From: Sepiola atlantica
Taxonomy: Eukaryota > Mollusca > Cephalopoda > Sepiida > Sepiolidae
Direction: 5' to 3'
Length of the DNA: 64,000 nucleotides
NCBI GenBank assembly: GCA_963556195.1
Contig: OY744533.1
Location: 47,381,749-47,445,748 of the forward strand
The stretch's first letter is position 1. Every line of letters starts with the position of its first letter. Below the pieces are notes generated by a model. The model searched no databases and was not told where the DNA came from. It saw nothing but the letters and a program-made list of their open reading frames with translations. The position numbers and the translations under genes are program-made. Shown one piece after another: positions 13,931 to 25,300 of the stretch.

Positions 13931-15284
13931 ACTGATTGTCGAGGACGTAGAAATGCTAACTGAAAAGGTGAGGGGCACTATGGGAGTACTCACATTAATA
14001 AATGACATGAACTGCGTTTGATTACTTTTGGGGCGGTCTCTAACAATAATGTGTTGACATTGGATGTCATTTAATCTGTTTTTTTTCACTCTTCAATGAA
14101 ATAGAAAAAAATGCGGTTATGTTCTTTCAGTCATAATAATGACGAAACTGATAATAGGCACCACGTGACCGTGAAACTCGCTGTAAGAGCCACTTCGTTT
14201 CGCAAACACCCGCCAATTTTACTAAGGTAAAGCAATTGAACAATGGCTAACACCGCGAGAAGTTTCCACTGCATCTCACTGTTTATTAATCTTATTATTC
14301 TCATTAAGTTAACATTATTATTTTTATTATATAATTATATCTTATTCTCTTCATAGTTTACTTTCTTTTTAATGCTAACAGAAAAGCTAAATGGTATGTC
14401 TACAACTATTATAAACTAAACCCCACCAATTTTACAAAAGGAAAAACAATTGAACAAAGTCTTCACTGTCACCGTAATAAAAAAAAGTGCCGCATGCCAA
14501 TAATACAAAGAAACTGACCTTAATCGTCTATTGGGGTAACCTGGGTACAACTCCATCTTTCCACCCGTAAGGGTCCTCTTCCGGTTTGTTTATTTATCTC
14601 CCTTTTTAATGATAATGTAAAAATATGGTGCGTCTTTCAAAAGTATTGGAAACTATTATAACAAGAAACGGCGTTTCGTCAATTGAAAATTGAATGAATG
14701 TCGACACTCAAACTGTACGCAACTATCTCTTATTGCTTTCTTTTCTTTGTTAGCTCAGTAAAGAGGATCGCGGGTACGTGGCTAGCCGTGGGTGGCTTTT
14801 TTAAATTGTTTTATTTCGGTTTCTCCGGGTGTGGGTGGCAATGGCGGTGTGTTTAAAAGTTGGGACGGATATGCAGTAAGAGTGTTGTCACTCAGCAATC
14901 GGTCTTTTAGTTTTGCTATTAAGTTCACATGTCTGACTGACCGGCGCCGAGGTTGTTCGCTGATGGTGTCAAGTATTTAGTGACGATCGACACATCTTCC
15001 TAATCCTGGTTTGACGGTAAGTGTGTATAAGAATGGAACGCGTTTTTCATTTGTTTGTACGCGTATTGGATGTTTAGTCTTGCTTTATTTCTCAGTTTTA
15101 CGGTAAATTAAAAAGGGGTATTTAAAGCCTAAACAAAATATCATCATATTAATATTAGTTGATATTAGATGTTCGGTACACAAAAACGAAACTGTTTACG
15201 TAATATTTTTGGTTGTAGAATAGGCTCACGTTCAGTAAATACGCCCTTAAGATAATTAAATAATGAGTAATATATAAAATACAT
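13931..15284. other. Unassigned stretch
   Basis: No domain is readable. A 30-bp motif CCAATTTTACNAAGG...CAATTGAACAA occurs at about 14212 and 14425, hinting at an old duplication. The small open frame at 14792-14980 is not convincing. Confidence 0.45.
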
Positions 15285-15917
15285 AATATATGTACTAATA
15301 TATATAGGATCAAAATAAACCAAAGTGAAAACTTTTAGTAGATGGAACCTATTGTGAAAAGGATTAGCTCAATATACGAGATAGAGCAATAGTAGAGATA
15401 GAAGAAAAAAGAGTGATAAATATGCGACGATTGTCCAAATTTATTTCAAATTTCAATTGTTCAATGCAAGGTTGTCAGTAATAAACTAGTGTTTATTTTT
15501 CTTTCCTTAAGTCAAGGCTTTTCAAAGATCGAAATCTTATCATCAGAGGAGAAATACAGATGGATAAGTTGGCTTTCGAAAAAACCAAAGTTCAAATATT
15601 TGAAAAATATGAGAATTATTATTAAAAATTATTAAAATAATTTTTGTCAAAAAACGTACTGAATGAAAAGAAAATTTCGTGAAAAAGATATACAATTGTC
15701 CGGGTGGTAAGTTTCCGTTGAAAAAGTTCGGTGAAATTGTAGAAAGTGAAGAAAAACACTTTGCATGGGAGCAGGTTGGAGAAGGTGCTCAAAAGTAGAT
15801 AAGTCCAAATGCACTTAAAAGAGGCTGTGAAGAGGAAAACAGGCATTGAACAATTGAAATTTGAAATAAATTTGGACAATCGTCGCATATTTATCACTCT
15901 TTTTTCTTCTATCTCTA

Positions 15918-15967
<50 letters not shown>
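15285..15967. mobile_element. TA-bounded inverted repeat, family A (Penelope-like LTR candidate)
   Basis: Arms of about 75 bp at 15394-15466 and 15840-15918 are inverted copies (CGACGATTGTCCAAATTTATT on the left). The outer edges meet TA-rich sequence at 15285-15307 and a (TA)n tract at 15920-15967. On the minus strand at 15517-15548 is CTGATGA, a 5-bp stem closed by UUCG, then GAAAA. Inverted terminal copies next to (TA)n resemble the inverted LTR arrangement known for Penelope-like elements. The interior has no readable reverse transcriptase. Confidence 0.5.
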
Positions 15968-15972
<5 letters not shown>

Positions 15973-16038
15973 TAGTACGCTAAATTCCAGTGATCAATAC
16001 TTTATTCTCTCTCGCTCTCCCCCCCCCCTCTCTCTCTC

Positions 16039-16041
<3 letters not shown>

Positions 16042-16103
<62 letters not shown>
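16042..16103. repeat. (CT)n then (TA)n microsatellite
   Basis: Uninterrupted CT dinucleotides to about 16070 pass directly into TA dinucleotides to 16103. A CT/C-rich stretch precedes at 16009-16041. Confidence 0.95.
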
Positions 16104-16105
<2 letters not shown>

Positions 16106-16513
16106 AAAAGGAAAAACCAAAATTATTAATATATTCATCAACGTTTCGTCTTTAATTCAAAACTTTCTCAAGATGACTTATTTGAAGAAACAACATATAA
16201 GTACAATATTTGAGAATATGTGGTGCGTTTGTGACGTGAAAATATTTTGTTTTGTTTTTTTCCATTAACTGTTAGAATTCAAAATGTGTGATGCGTTTAT
16301 GAAGTGGAATGACTGTTTTTTTATATCGATGTTATGTATAACATTATTCTTGGAAAGGTGGTGTAAAAAAGCTATCCTGAATCTAATTTCAAGTTTTGTT
16401 CGGTTTGTATTATTTTTTCTTTCTTTAAAGAAAATAAACTGTAGAAGCCCTTTCGTTGTTTAATTATTTAGAGTTTATAATAAGTGTTGATCCAAGAAGC
16501 GACATTTATTTCA
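16104..16513 (-). repeat. 3' region of a Penelope-like element, family B
   Basis: Lies just downstream, on the minus strand, of the GIY-YIG relic. It contains at 16139-16185 the block AGTTTTGAATTAAAGACG then AAACGTTGATGAATATATT, and then runs into the (TA)n tract at 16070-16103. The same terminal block followed by (TA)n occurs at 47244-47395 and 47640-47853. I read it as the element's 3' terminal region. Confidence 0.55.
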
Positions 16514-16672
16514 AATGAATTTAATGAGTCTAGCTTGTAAATTAAAAGAATGATCATGTAGTAATGCATGAGAGAATAGTGCATTTAGGGATTTTTTAGT
16601 TTTTATATCTCTTGTATGTTTATCGAGCCGTTTCTTTAGTTCACAATGAGTTTGACCAACATATATCTGATA
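16514..16672 (-). pseudogene. Penelope-like element GIY-YIG endonuclease relic
   Basis: A 53-codon frame reads Y.IYVGQTHCELKKRLDKHT, then a NALFSHALLHDHSFN-like segment. This matches the second half of the GIY-YIG nuclease found at the C-terminus of Penelope-like retroelements: YVGQT is the YIG half, the ELKKRLDKH helix follows, and an ALFxHALxxxH segment comes next. An in-frame stop precedes it and another follows at 16511-16513. The first GIY half, reverse transcriptase and catalytic Glu region are not intact. Nearby frames at 16772-16938 on the same strand may be the linker. A (TA)n tract at 16692-16772 interrupts. It is a dead copy. Confidence 0.75.
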
Positions 16673-16691
16673 TTAGTTACCGGATGCGACA

Positions 16692-16772
<81 letters not shown>
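16692..16772. repeat. (TA)n microsatellite
   Basis: About 40 perfect TA units between two segments of Penelope-like coding relic. Confidence 0.97.
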
Positions 16773-16773
<1 letters not shown>

Positions 16774-16938
16774 TTGCATTAGATGTAGAGTTTTAGAAAA
16801 AAGTTTTGTTGCTTTTAATGTGTGTGTTATGGTTTGTGATGCGGTTTGTATTATTGGAATTGCTAGTTTATTTAGAGTGTTGTATAGGATTTTTGCATAT
16901 CGCTTCTGGAAAATATTTGTAAGGCTTTTTCTTTGCAT
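16773..16938 (-). pseudogene. Possible Penelope-like linker segment
   Basis: A 55-codon minus-strand frame directly ahead of the GIY-YIG relic contains a KRYAKILYNTLNKLAIPI segment, reminiscent of the helix between reverse transcriptase and nuclease in Penelope-like proteins. The match is weak; position is the main argument. Confidence 0.3.
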
Positions 16939-16988
16939 TTAATATTAAATATGTAGGATATTGCAATGTTTTGAGAGAATTTGTGATA

Positions 16989-16992
<4 letters not shown>

Positions 16993-17049
<57 letters not shown>

Positions 17050-17057
17050 TATATATT
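16993..17057. repeat. (TA)n microsatellite
   Basis: Nearly perfect TA repeats with one AAA interruption near 17045. Confidence 0.95.
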
Positions 17058-17400
17058 CCAATGTGTGTGCGTGTGTTCCCTATAGATAGAAAGGTTAGAA
17101 AATCTACATAAAATCTAAAAATATATTTTATGTGAAATTTCCCGAGGAAGACCGTCGAAGAGGTACTGAATCTCTAAATGCACGTGTAAGATGCCTATGA
17201 GGGCAAAACACCTCCTTAAATCTTCAGATATGATGAACTTTAAATCATATGTATAATAATCATATGTATAAACTTCGCCGGCGAAGACAATAAAAGTGCT
17301 TCTGAATCTCTACCTCCCTCTATATATTCTGAATCTCAACGTGTTCCTCATAAGTAAGCTATGGGGGCAGAACCACCTTTAAAACTTCAAATACGTATAT
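17058..17400 (-). repeat. Inverted copy of the repeat at 27890-28140
   Basis: Reverse complement contains AGATTTTATGTAGATTTTC, two TTATACATATGATTTA-like blocks and a GAAGACAATGGAAGT-related block found in tandem at 11577-11905 and 27905-28130. Confidence 0.6.
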
Positions 17401-17599
17401 ACGATTTTAACGGAATTTGAATAATATGTATAAGATAATAATTCAGAGAGTTTTCCAAAAGTTCATCTTCTTTTACTACATTAGAAGGCGAAACGGGAAA
17501 GCAAAAACAAAAAATAGTGTAATGAGTTTAGGTAAAAAAAGACAAAGTACGGTTCCTCATTCAATCCCGAGTTCCTCTGTAAATATAATACATAAATAC

Positions 17600-17601
<2 letters not shown>

Positions 17602-17645
<44 letters not shown>

Positions 17646-17790
17646 TATCCATATATAGACGTATATACATACGTACGTAGATATATACATACATCACAGA
17701 CGTACATACAGCACATATGTACGTACATACACTACATAATACATACATACGTAGACACATGTACATACATATACATATGTAGATACGGTA
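17602..17790. repeat. (TA)n grading into TACG/TACATA-rich tract
   Basis: Perfect TA repeats at 17602-17639, followed by degenerate TACATA and TACGTA units to about 17785. Confidence 0.9.
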
Positions 17791-18030
17791 ATCGCGTAGT
17801 TTCCCGACCTATGTAATTTTATCGTAAAAACAATACGCAGTAGCTAAAAAAATTGTATTTTTCAAAAAAAAATGTTCTTGTTTATTTTCTTTTTGCTTGT
17901 TTTAATTATCTATATATTGATGTATTTTATATTTTAATTTCAATTTTTTATTTTTCTTTAATTGTTTATTTATATTCTTTCTTTATTTCTTATTCATTCA
18001 TCTATTTAGCTTTTGCTTATCTAATTCTTT

Positions 18031-18036
<6 letters not shown>

Positions 18037-18109
<73 letters not shown>
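18037..18109. repeat. (TA)n microsatellite
   Basis: About 36 TA units. It abuts the outer end of the family-A copy at 18110-18380. Confidence 0.97.
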
Positions 18110-18112
<3 letters not shown>

Positions 18113-18380
18113 GGTTTATAGCTAAAAGGTAACTTTTAGAGAATTAGACCTATTGTGAGATGAGAAAAGCTCAATATATTAGATAGAGCAAAAATAAGGT
18201 GAGTCAATGAAAAATAATTAGACCTGCAAATGGAAACAGATCAATATCTTCAGTTGTTCAGAACAAGGAGCATTTAGTAAATAAAAAAATTCTTCTTCTC
18301 TTTCAATTTCATTCCTTAGGCCAGGCTTTTCAAAGATTAAAATCTTATCATTAGAGGAAGTAGTGATTGATAAGTTGACA
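18110..18380 (-). repeat. Family A terminal copy (Penelope-like LTR candidate)
   Basis: Matches 15300-15550 in order: CTTTTAGNAGA, AGACCTATTGTGA, AGCTCAATATANNAGATAGAGCAA, GGCTTTTCAAAGATTRAAATCTTATCATYAGAGGA. A (TA)n tract is at its outer edge, as for the other copy. Confidence 0.65.
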
Positions 18381-18769
18381 GATAAGAACAGTCAATATTC
18401 AAAATTTGAAAAAAGTTTGTTTTTTTAAAAGTTTTTTTTAAAAAAGGTTTTAAAAGTTCAAACGGGTGTGTTTCAATGTGAATGAAAGTCACCAAACACG
18501 GAGATCCAAGTTGTATGGGGTTTAAATGAAATTGGTAAATCCAGATGAATCTGTATGAAAATCCAACGGCGACGATTCCACCCAAGTCCTTAGTCCTTAG
18601 AGGGGGGATCAGACAAAATTAGCCATATTAAGAAAACGCATTTCTTCCTGTTTTCAAGTAAACATATCCAAAGGCAAAAAGCAACGAACCAAATCTCAAT
18701 GAAAAATGGTAATCCGAATTGTTGTAAAGTGTGAAACTTACTTGGAATTGTGGGATATGTAGGGGAAGG

Positions 18770-18770
<1 letters not shown>
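18381..18770. other. Unassigned, probably interior of family A
   Basis: No coding frame of note. It continues directly from the family-A terminal block and ends at a (TA)n tract. Confidence 0.4.

Positions 18771-18826
<56 letters not shown>
18771..18826. repeat. (TA)n microsatellite
   Basis: About 27 perfect TA units. Confidence 0.97.
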
Positions 18827-18831
<5 letters not shown>

Positions 18832-19174
18832 TTTACGTACATTGACACTTGCACGTCAATTGACACTTGTTTCTGATTATCAGTCGTCATTATCATGGCT
18901 AACTTAGACAATGATCGAACTCTAGATCATAATGTCTGTAGTCTGATTCTTTACCTACTAACCATGACGTCTTGCCCGGAATATGTACGATGTTTTATCG
19001 CCTAAATATTAAGTTTACGTATTTGTTAATGATTTTATTAGTTCTAGTAACAGTGTTTCTTTTAATTCTTCCACTTCCTAAGCGGTAAAGAGTATGCAGA
19101 GTATTTCATTCAGCTGCTGTTAATAGAACGTGTTATTTTAATTTTATACGTATATTTATTAATTTTCACGCCCC

Positions 19175-19176
<2 letters not shown>

Positions 19177-19232
<56 letters not shown>

Positions 19233-19297
19233 TTAGGTATGTGTATATATTTATATATTTGTAATTGAGGATTCTGGTTAATTTGTCTCTCTCTAAA

Positions 19298-19357
<60 letters not shown>

Positions 19358-19547
19358 TGTCATTAGGCAACATCTTAAAATCTGATTTAATAAATGTATT
19401 ACGCTCTTACATCGGTAATTAAGCACTTCTTCAAAAAATTGTTTATATCATATCTTGAATTATATAAAGTTAGGTATGTGTATATGTTTATATATTTGTA
19501 ATTGAGAATTCCGGTTTATTGTTTCATATAATATACATATACATACA

Positions 19548-19609
<62 letters not shown>
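19177..19609. repeat. Three (TA)n tracts with a repeated spacer
   Basis: TA tracts lie at 19177-19229, 19300-19354 and 19549-19609. The spacer GTTAGGTATGTGTATAT...ATATATTTGTAATTGAG occurs at 19231-19268 and again at 19468-19505. A segment has therefore been duplicated together with its TA tract. Confidence 0.85.
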
Positions 19610-19612
<3 letters not shown>

Positions 19613-20690
19613 AAGTAAAGTCTATTTCCCCTCTACATTCAGACATATTTGCTTAATAACCACAAACTTTTATATTGCTATTCGTCCTGCCATCTAATTT
19701 TTCGTTTTCCTTCAAAAATCCTTACATTTTATCCAGATTACCGGCTTCTCCCAAATAAGCTTCCCAAAGAGAAGGTTGCTGCCATTTTTACTTCTCCCAT
19801 CCCCAGTAACTCCGGGTCCTAATTGTTTATGGCTTAATAATAACATTGACACTGTTGATTCCAGAATAATCACATACTCGCTTTATTATTAATGCTAATA
19901 TATATTTACTGCTTTCTTTTTATGTTCACTTTTCATCTATACATAATGCGATGTATGTAATAAAAATAGGGTCGGTGTTGTCCAGAGAAATGACACTAAT
20001 TCAGATTACTTATTTAGAACTTGGATTTCATTAGAGAATAGCCGATTACACTTATTTACGAACGCTTCACATCCGCATTCCTGAAAAACAACAAATGACT
20101 GAAATACGGAGGGATACTTTCTAGCTCCATTACCAAACTTAAACGATTCACTTATATTTACTTATTTACAAACATATAAATTCTATTTTTCTCTTCAGAA
20201 TCGATACTCTAATATTCATTCATTTATTTAATTAAATCAATATTTTATATTTTCCTCGCATAACGTAAGGACACGTTTTGACCATTCGCGGAATAAAGGA
20301 ATGTCGGATTGGATGTCAAATACACGAATAGCTATTCGTAGTTAGCACTACAATTCCTCCACTATTCATGTCTTCTTCAAGCATTTTTCAAAATTAGTTC
20401 ACAACTTTTCTTAAAAACTTTTTTTTTGCGCATTCTTCTTTCTTTGCTGAAGACAGACCAGATGATGTGTTGTATCAGAAAAGAGATTACATATTAACGT
20501 AAATAGGTTACAGTTTCGTTGTTCGTGTTATGTATTTATTCTATTTTCATTAATCTTTTTTGTTTTTTTACAGCGACAAAATTTCGGTGACTAAACTAGA
20601 AAATAACACTGTCGCCATATATTAATTTGTAGTTACAAGTCTTTAAGTGAGTTATACTAATATTTTATTTAAAAAACTGAAATATTTATA
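19610..20690. other. No feature recognised
   Basis: AT-rich sequence without a convincing open frame. A poly-T run lies near 20420 and 20560. Confidence 0.45.
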
Positions 20691-20797
20691 CAATTATTTG
20701 TTTCACAAAAGTAGTACTCAGATTTTTGGCATATTGAAATGCGAAAGAAATACGAAACTTTACTTAAGGCTTTAAGATGTTTTTAATGTTTTCTTAA
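20691..20797 (+). repeat. Direct repeat of 105 bp, second copy at 21660-21765
   Basis: The two copies are about 93 percent identical by eye, from ATTATTTGTTTCACAAAAGT to AATGTTTTCTTAAA, and 966 bp apart. They could be terminal repeats of a small element or a simple duplication. No coding frame lies between them. Confidence 0.8.
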
Positions 20798-21389
20798 AGC
20801 AACCTATGTTGCGTAAACACAAAATTTATGCTTTGAAACAAATACTTTTATTTATACATAGGTTCATTCATTTGGTTTATATAAGTCACGAACAGACTTC
20901 ACTTATTTTCATCTAACCTGATCCAATGAAACATGTCGTCATCTAGGAAATAAGCCGATAACACTAACATATTTAAAATGGGGTTTCTTTGAAAATTACA
21001 TACGTAATACAAAATTAATTTTAACCGATAGCACTTTTCAACACCCACAAATGCCCACCTCTAACTCTGCTCTCGATTAAAATATTTGCCGATTTTTGCA
21101 ATATTTTTTCCTTTCTCGTTGATTTTTCTTTTCAAAATAGAATAAACGTTAGAATATGGTATACTATAGTTTATTTGTCCTCAGTCAGTGAAGCAGAAAT
21201 CCTTCTAAACCGAGAAAATATTTTTAGATAACACAATGTAATCATATATATATATTGGAATTGTTTAAAAAATAAAAATATATATGAAGAGAAAAAGTTA
21301 GCTTATATACCTATCAAATAAAAAAACAAAACACAAAACGAAAAAATATATTGTTAGATCAGCAAATATTGAAATAGATGGCAGTGTTA

Positions 21390-21556
21390 GACATAAGGTC
21401 GGCTTTTAATGTGAGAAACATCAGTCTCCCTAAAAAGGGCCACTCTGGATTGGGACAAAAATCAAAATTGCTGCAGACTAGAAGGGTTTCTCCTTTACTG
21501 ATCGAGGACAGAAAAGATAAAGTATAGTATCAGAACAGATACTACACTTTAATAAA
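21390..21556 (-). repeat. U2-headed SINE family, internally deleted copy
   Basis: Minus strand starts with AAGTGTAGTATCTGTTC, identical to U2 snRNA nucleotides near 28-44 (including the branch-site-pairing GUAGUA). It ends in a GCCGACCTTATGTC block matching the 3' block CCGACCTTGTGTCAC of the fuller copies at 39940-40272 and 50690-51052. The middle is diverged or deleted. Confidence 0.5.
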
Positions 21557-21659
21557 TTAAAGTTAAGGTTTCGGAAAGGCAAACATTTTTATTAAATACA
21601 CCGCAGAAAATAATGGTAAAGTCGGCAAATATTCAGAGTAGACGTGAAAATAAATTTAA

Positions 21660-21765
21660 ATTATTTGTTTCACAAAAGTAGTACTCAGATATTTGGGATA
21701 TTGAAATGTGAAAGAAATACGAAACTTTACTTAAGACTTTAAGATGTTTTTAATGTTTTCTTAAA
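21660..21765 (+). repeat. Direct repeat of 105 bp, partner of 20691-20797
   Basis: See 20691-20797. This copy is followed by AGAGTCAGCTAGTATAAATAAATAAA, a motif also seen where other repeats end (24134-24146). Confidence 0.8.
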
Positions 21766-21927
21766 TAAATAGAGTCAGCTAGTATAAATAAATAAATAAA
21801 TATGTATATATATATATAGTTAAATAAACGTTTTTTTTAGAGAATTAAATTTTTAAAAATAAATGACCGCTGATACGAAGAAAGAAAGAAAGAAAGAAAA
21901 GAGCGAGTAATTAATTCAATTAACAGT

Positions 21928-22264
21928 TAAATTGAACGCAGTAACAGTAATTTCAAACAAATAAGTCGACTACAACGCTAAAACATGTGTATGCTGGCCA
22001 GCACAGGCACGTACGTGTGTGTGTGTGTTTGTATGAGTGTGTGTGTGTATGTGTGTGTGTGTGTGTGTGTGTGTATCGAGCAGTAAGAGACAAAGAAAGA
22101 GAGAAAGAAAAAAGGCACGCAGCCCAGACGAAGAGAGAAAGAGCGAAAGGGAAAAACAACTATTTATTAAACGGTTAAATTAAGTAGTAGTAATTTTAAA
22201 ACAATTAAGTCAACTACAACGCTAAGAGATGTGTATGATTGATCGCATGGTGTGTGTGTGTGTT

Positions 22265-22303
<39 letters not shown>

Positions 22304-22345
22304 ATCGAGCAGTAAGAGAGAAAGAAAAGGAGAAATAAAAAAGGT
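21928..22345. repeat. 245-bp tandem duplication carrying (GT)n tracts
   Basis: Unit 1 (21928-22115) and unit 2 (22173-22345) share AAGTCRACTACAACGCTAARA, a GT microsatellite, TATCGAGCAGTAAGAGA and a purine-rich end. GT tracts lie at about 22015-22077 and 22247-22300. Apparent Cys/Val or His/Thr open frames are artefacts of (GT)n. Confidence 0.8.
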
Positions 22346-22407
22346 ATTTGTGAATGGGTGTATGTATATATGTATGTATGCTTACGCGCATAGGCACGTG
22401 TCGGTGT

Positions 22408-22433
22408 ATGTGTGTGTGTGTGTGTGTGTGTAT
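22408..22433. repeat. (GT)n microsatellite
   Basis: Perfect GT dinucleotides just downstream of the 245-bp duplication. Confidence 0.95.
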
Positions 22434-22762
22434 CAATGTACATGTACACGTCCCATTACGTGTGTGTGGACGCGTATGTGCGTGTGCTCATTTATACACA
22501 TATTTAATTTATGATTTTTCTACTCTTTCCCCCTCATTGCCTGGGAAAACCTCCCACCGTACACACGCAAACCCCAAACACCGATGAAGACTGAAGGATC
22601 AGTCGAAAATTTTGTTCTCCATACCATCAACAAGAAAAAACTATTTTTCTTTACAGAACAACTTATATTCCTACACGTCACAAAATAAATAAATAGAAAA
22701 ATAAATAATAAAAGGTTATAACACAATATAAACTTTTTTTCATTTTATTTTTTTATATACAT

Positions 22763-22763
22763 A

Positions 22764-22796
<33 letters not shown>
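22763..22796. repeat. (TA)n microsatellite
   Basis: About 15 TA units. Confidence 0.95.
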
Positions 22797-22798
<2 letters not shown>

Positions 22799-23324
22799 GC
22801 GGCAGCCGATTTTCTTTAATTTCAAATGGCTTCGATTTCGATTGATTGGTGAATTTGAGTCACGGGAGACAGATGCTTGATTGTGATTCGTGGCGGGCAG
22901 TGGCGGGCATAAAGTGTTCCACCAGATTTTAACTCCAATACGCTAAACATGTGATATCGCCTTTTCGAACAATATACAGGTGTCACCTAATCTACACGTT
23001 TGCCAAATTTTTACTATCACACAAATCGTAGTTGGGGAGGGGGTGCTTCTTGTTTTACAATGAATTAAAGCGCGAGAACTATTTAGTATTCTAGCGTACA
23101 AAAACAAAATAGTATAGGAAGTATTTGGTGATATTTTGGAGATACGTTTTTTACTTCTCGAATTCTGCTTTTTTCTGCTTCAAAAATAGTTTAAAACATG
23201 TACATAAATACAAATGGAGGGACACCTATGATTTTCTTAAGCAGTGTAAAAACTTACATTTTTTATATGTTTTTATTGGGGGTGATAGATATACTGTAAG
23301 TATATCTAACCGTAACCGAATCAA
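22797..23324. other. No feature recognised
   Basis: No gene or repeat relationship could be seen. A plus-strand open frame of 72 codons near 23125 has no known domain. Confidence 0.4.
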
Positions 23325-23382
23325 TACACTAACCTTACACTAACCTAACCCTAAACCAACCCTAAACTAACCCTAACCTAAC
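23325..23382. repeat. Degenerate interstitial telomere-like repeat
   Basis: A run of imperfect CCTAA and CCCTAA units (TAACCTAACCCTAAACC and similar) that alternate 5- to 7-nt spacing. See the better-preserved cluster at 972-1030. Confidence 0.7.
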
Positions 23383-24140
23383 TTTAAAAAGAAGTAAAAA
23401 GAAGTTAGGAGCCGAAAATAAAGATAGATAAGAAGTGGGTGCTCATTTTACGTCATATTTATATAAGAAAGTGATCCCCCACTCTAAAATCTGAAATATT
23501 TCATGTGTTTTTAATTCCTTCTCTGCAAATGTTTTTCAGGTTGTTTACATTTAATCGCCCCCAAAAGATGGGTGGGAGAGTAAAAAAAAATTACCGTTAC
23601 TTTTTTCTTTCTGTGGTTGCTTTAATTCTTGTTCTTTAAATTGGAATAGTTCCATACCACTTTCATCTGTATCATTTCTTCAGACTGCATACACTCTTCC
23701 ATTACATACCACTAAACAATCATCCAAATAATGACACAAGTTTTTAGTGGTGTACATAGCAATCTTACCTTTGGATTTGATTTAATTATAAGCTAAGCAT
23801 CCGAAACAGAATTGGAGCAGTTGGCTCTCAAAAGAGAAGTCGACTAGCAGAAAGTAAAGAGCAGTCTCAAGGTAAAAGTCGAGCTTCGGAGTCATATAGA
23901 CGAGATAGGTATCTACATGGACACTGATTTCAGCTGCTAAACAAGCACAGTATTTGTGAAAATACTAAAAGATAATCGCGACCCTAAAATACAGACAATT
24001 CTGGGCATTTGCATTTAACATTGTGGGGTCTGTGTTCACGCCGGATAATCATGAGCAGCAAATAATTCAATAGTCTATGGTTGGGCATTGAATTTCTTGG
24101 GTTAATCTACTTTCCTGGGCAATGCCGGGCAAGAGTCAGC
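23383..24140. other. Mostly unassigned
   Basis: No coding relic recognised. At 24113-24146 lies TGGGCAATGCCGGGCAAGAG followed by CAGCTAGTATA. This is a form of the CCGGGCAACGCCGGG end motif, and it directly abuts a (TA)n tract. Confidence 0.45.
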
Positions 24141-24142
24141 TA

Positions 24143-24143
<1 letters not shown>

Positions 24144-24196
<53 letters not shown>
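24144..24196. repeat. (TA)n microsatellite
   Basis: About 26 TA units directly after the AGCTAGTA end of a repeat. Confidence 0.97.
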
Positions 24197-24199
<3 letters not shown>

Positions 24200-24254
24200 A
24201 CTTTTGTTCATTCCATTCATCAGTTTAAATGATCTTATAATATTTTCTCATTTC

Positions 24255-24325
24255 AACTGACAATCCATCTATCACGTTATCCGTAGAGTTATTTTGGCTT
24301 TGATAAGTGGTGACTCTTAGTAATA
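24255..24325 (+). repeat. LINE family L1 3' UTR relic
   Basis: Has the L1-family end: CAACTGACAATC near 24255-24266 and GCTTTGATAAGTGGTGACTC at 24298-24317, then a (TAGTAA)-like tail. Confidence 0.6.
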
Positions 24326-24329
24326 CTGC

Positions 24330-24486
<157 letters not shown>

Positions 24487-24600
24487 AGATTTTGGCCTGA
24501 GGATTCATCGCGGTGATGAAATGCGGGAGTCTCTGTGTAGCTTAATTGCAATAAATATATTTTCATAACTTACTACGTAGTTCTACTCACGTATTGAGTA
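24487..24600 (+). repeat. Family H copy (CTGAGGA...GAAA block)
   Basis: Contains GCCTGAGGATTCATCGCGG then TGATGAAATGCGGGAGTCTC, TGTGTAGCTTAATTG and ATATATTTTCATAACTTACT, matching 42775-42855 and 57225-57290. The 3' block precedes a (TA)n tract in the copy at 42853. Confidence 0.7.
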
Positions 24601-24677
24601 CTGTTGAAGTAACTACTGAAAACTGATACATACAAAATTATATCTCTTATAAAATGTTATGTGGATACATGAAATAG

Positions 24678-24678
<1 letters not shown>

Positions 24679-24731
<53 letters not shown>
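24679..24731. repeat. (TA)n microsatellite
   Basis: About 26 TA units. Confidence 0.97.
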
Positions 24732-24733
<2 letters not shown>

Positions 24734-24759
24734 CTATGTACCGAGTAATCTCCTTAACT

Positions 24760-25300
24760 AAGGAACATATCATTATAAATTTTGGAATATATAATTCTAA
24801 AAATATGGTGAGTAACATGGCACATTATTTTTTTTTGTAAATGTTAGCATTTAGAGTGTGCATATATAAAAAGTGTTTAAACTTTCATTTTTTTTAAACT
24901 GTTTTATGAACCGATTATTATGAATTTTGGAATATATATTATCAGCAACCCGGTGAGTGACATGAGCACATTATTTTTTTTGTTAACTTTACCATTTAGT
25001 GTTTCGCCCACCCAAACACGCACATACGCATAAAAAATTAATTTCTTAAGTTTGGAATATACATTTTTTTAAAATACGGTGAGTTACATTTATTTTGTAA
25101 ATATTAATAGTTATGGGGTGCATATATATGAAGTACATTTTTAAAATGGTTCGCTGCGTACACATGAGTGTCGATAATATGTCTATGCTTGATAAAATTC
25201 TAAACTATTGAACTTATTATGAATTATTGGAAATATATTCTAGGCAACAGGGTGTATAACGTAAGCACATTAGTAAAAAAGAGCTATACCATTTAAGGTA
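24760..25300. repeat. Degenerate tandem repeat, period about 145 bp
   Basis: Blocks near 24773, 24917, 25045 and 25215 share ATTATGAATTTTGGAATATA, a GGTGAGTNACATG core and CACATTATTTTTTT. Four diverged units; non-coding. Confidence 0.65.

Noticed and set aside
21953..22514. His/Thr- and Cys/Val-rich frames
   Set aside because: Readings of (GT)n microsatellites on the two strands.
24487..24530. Family H as a true hammerhead
   Set aside because: CTGAGGA and GAAA are present, but the hairpin takes in core bases and no stem I or III with a cleavage triplet could be drawn.
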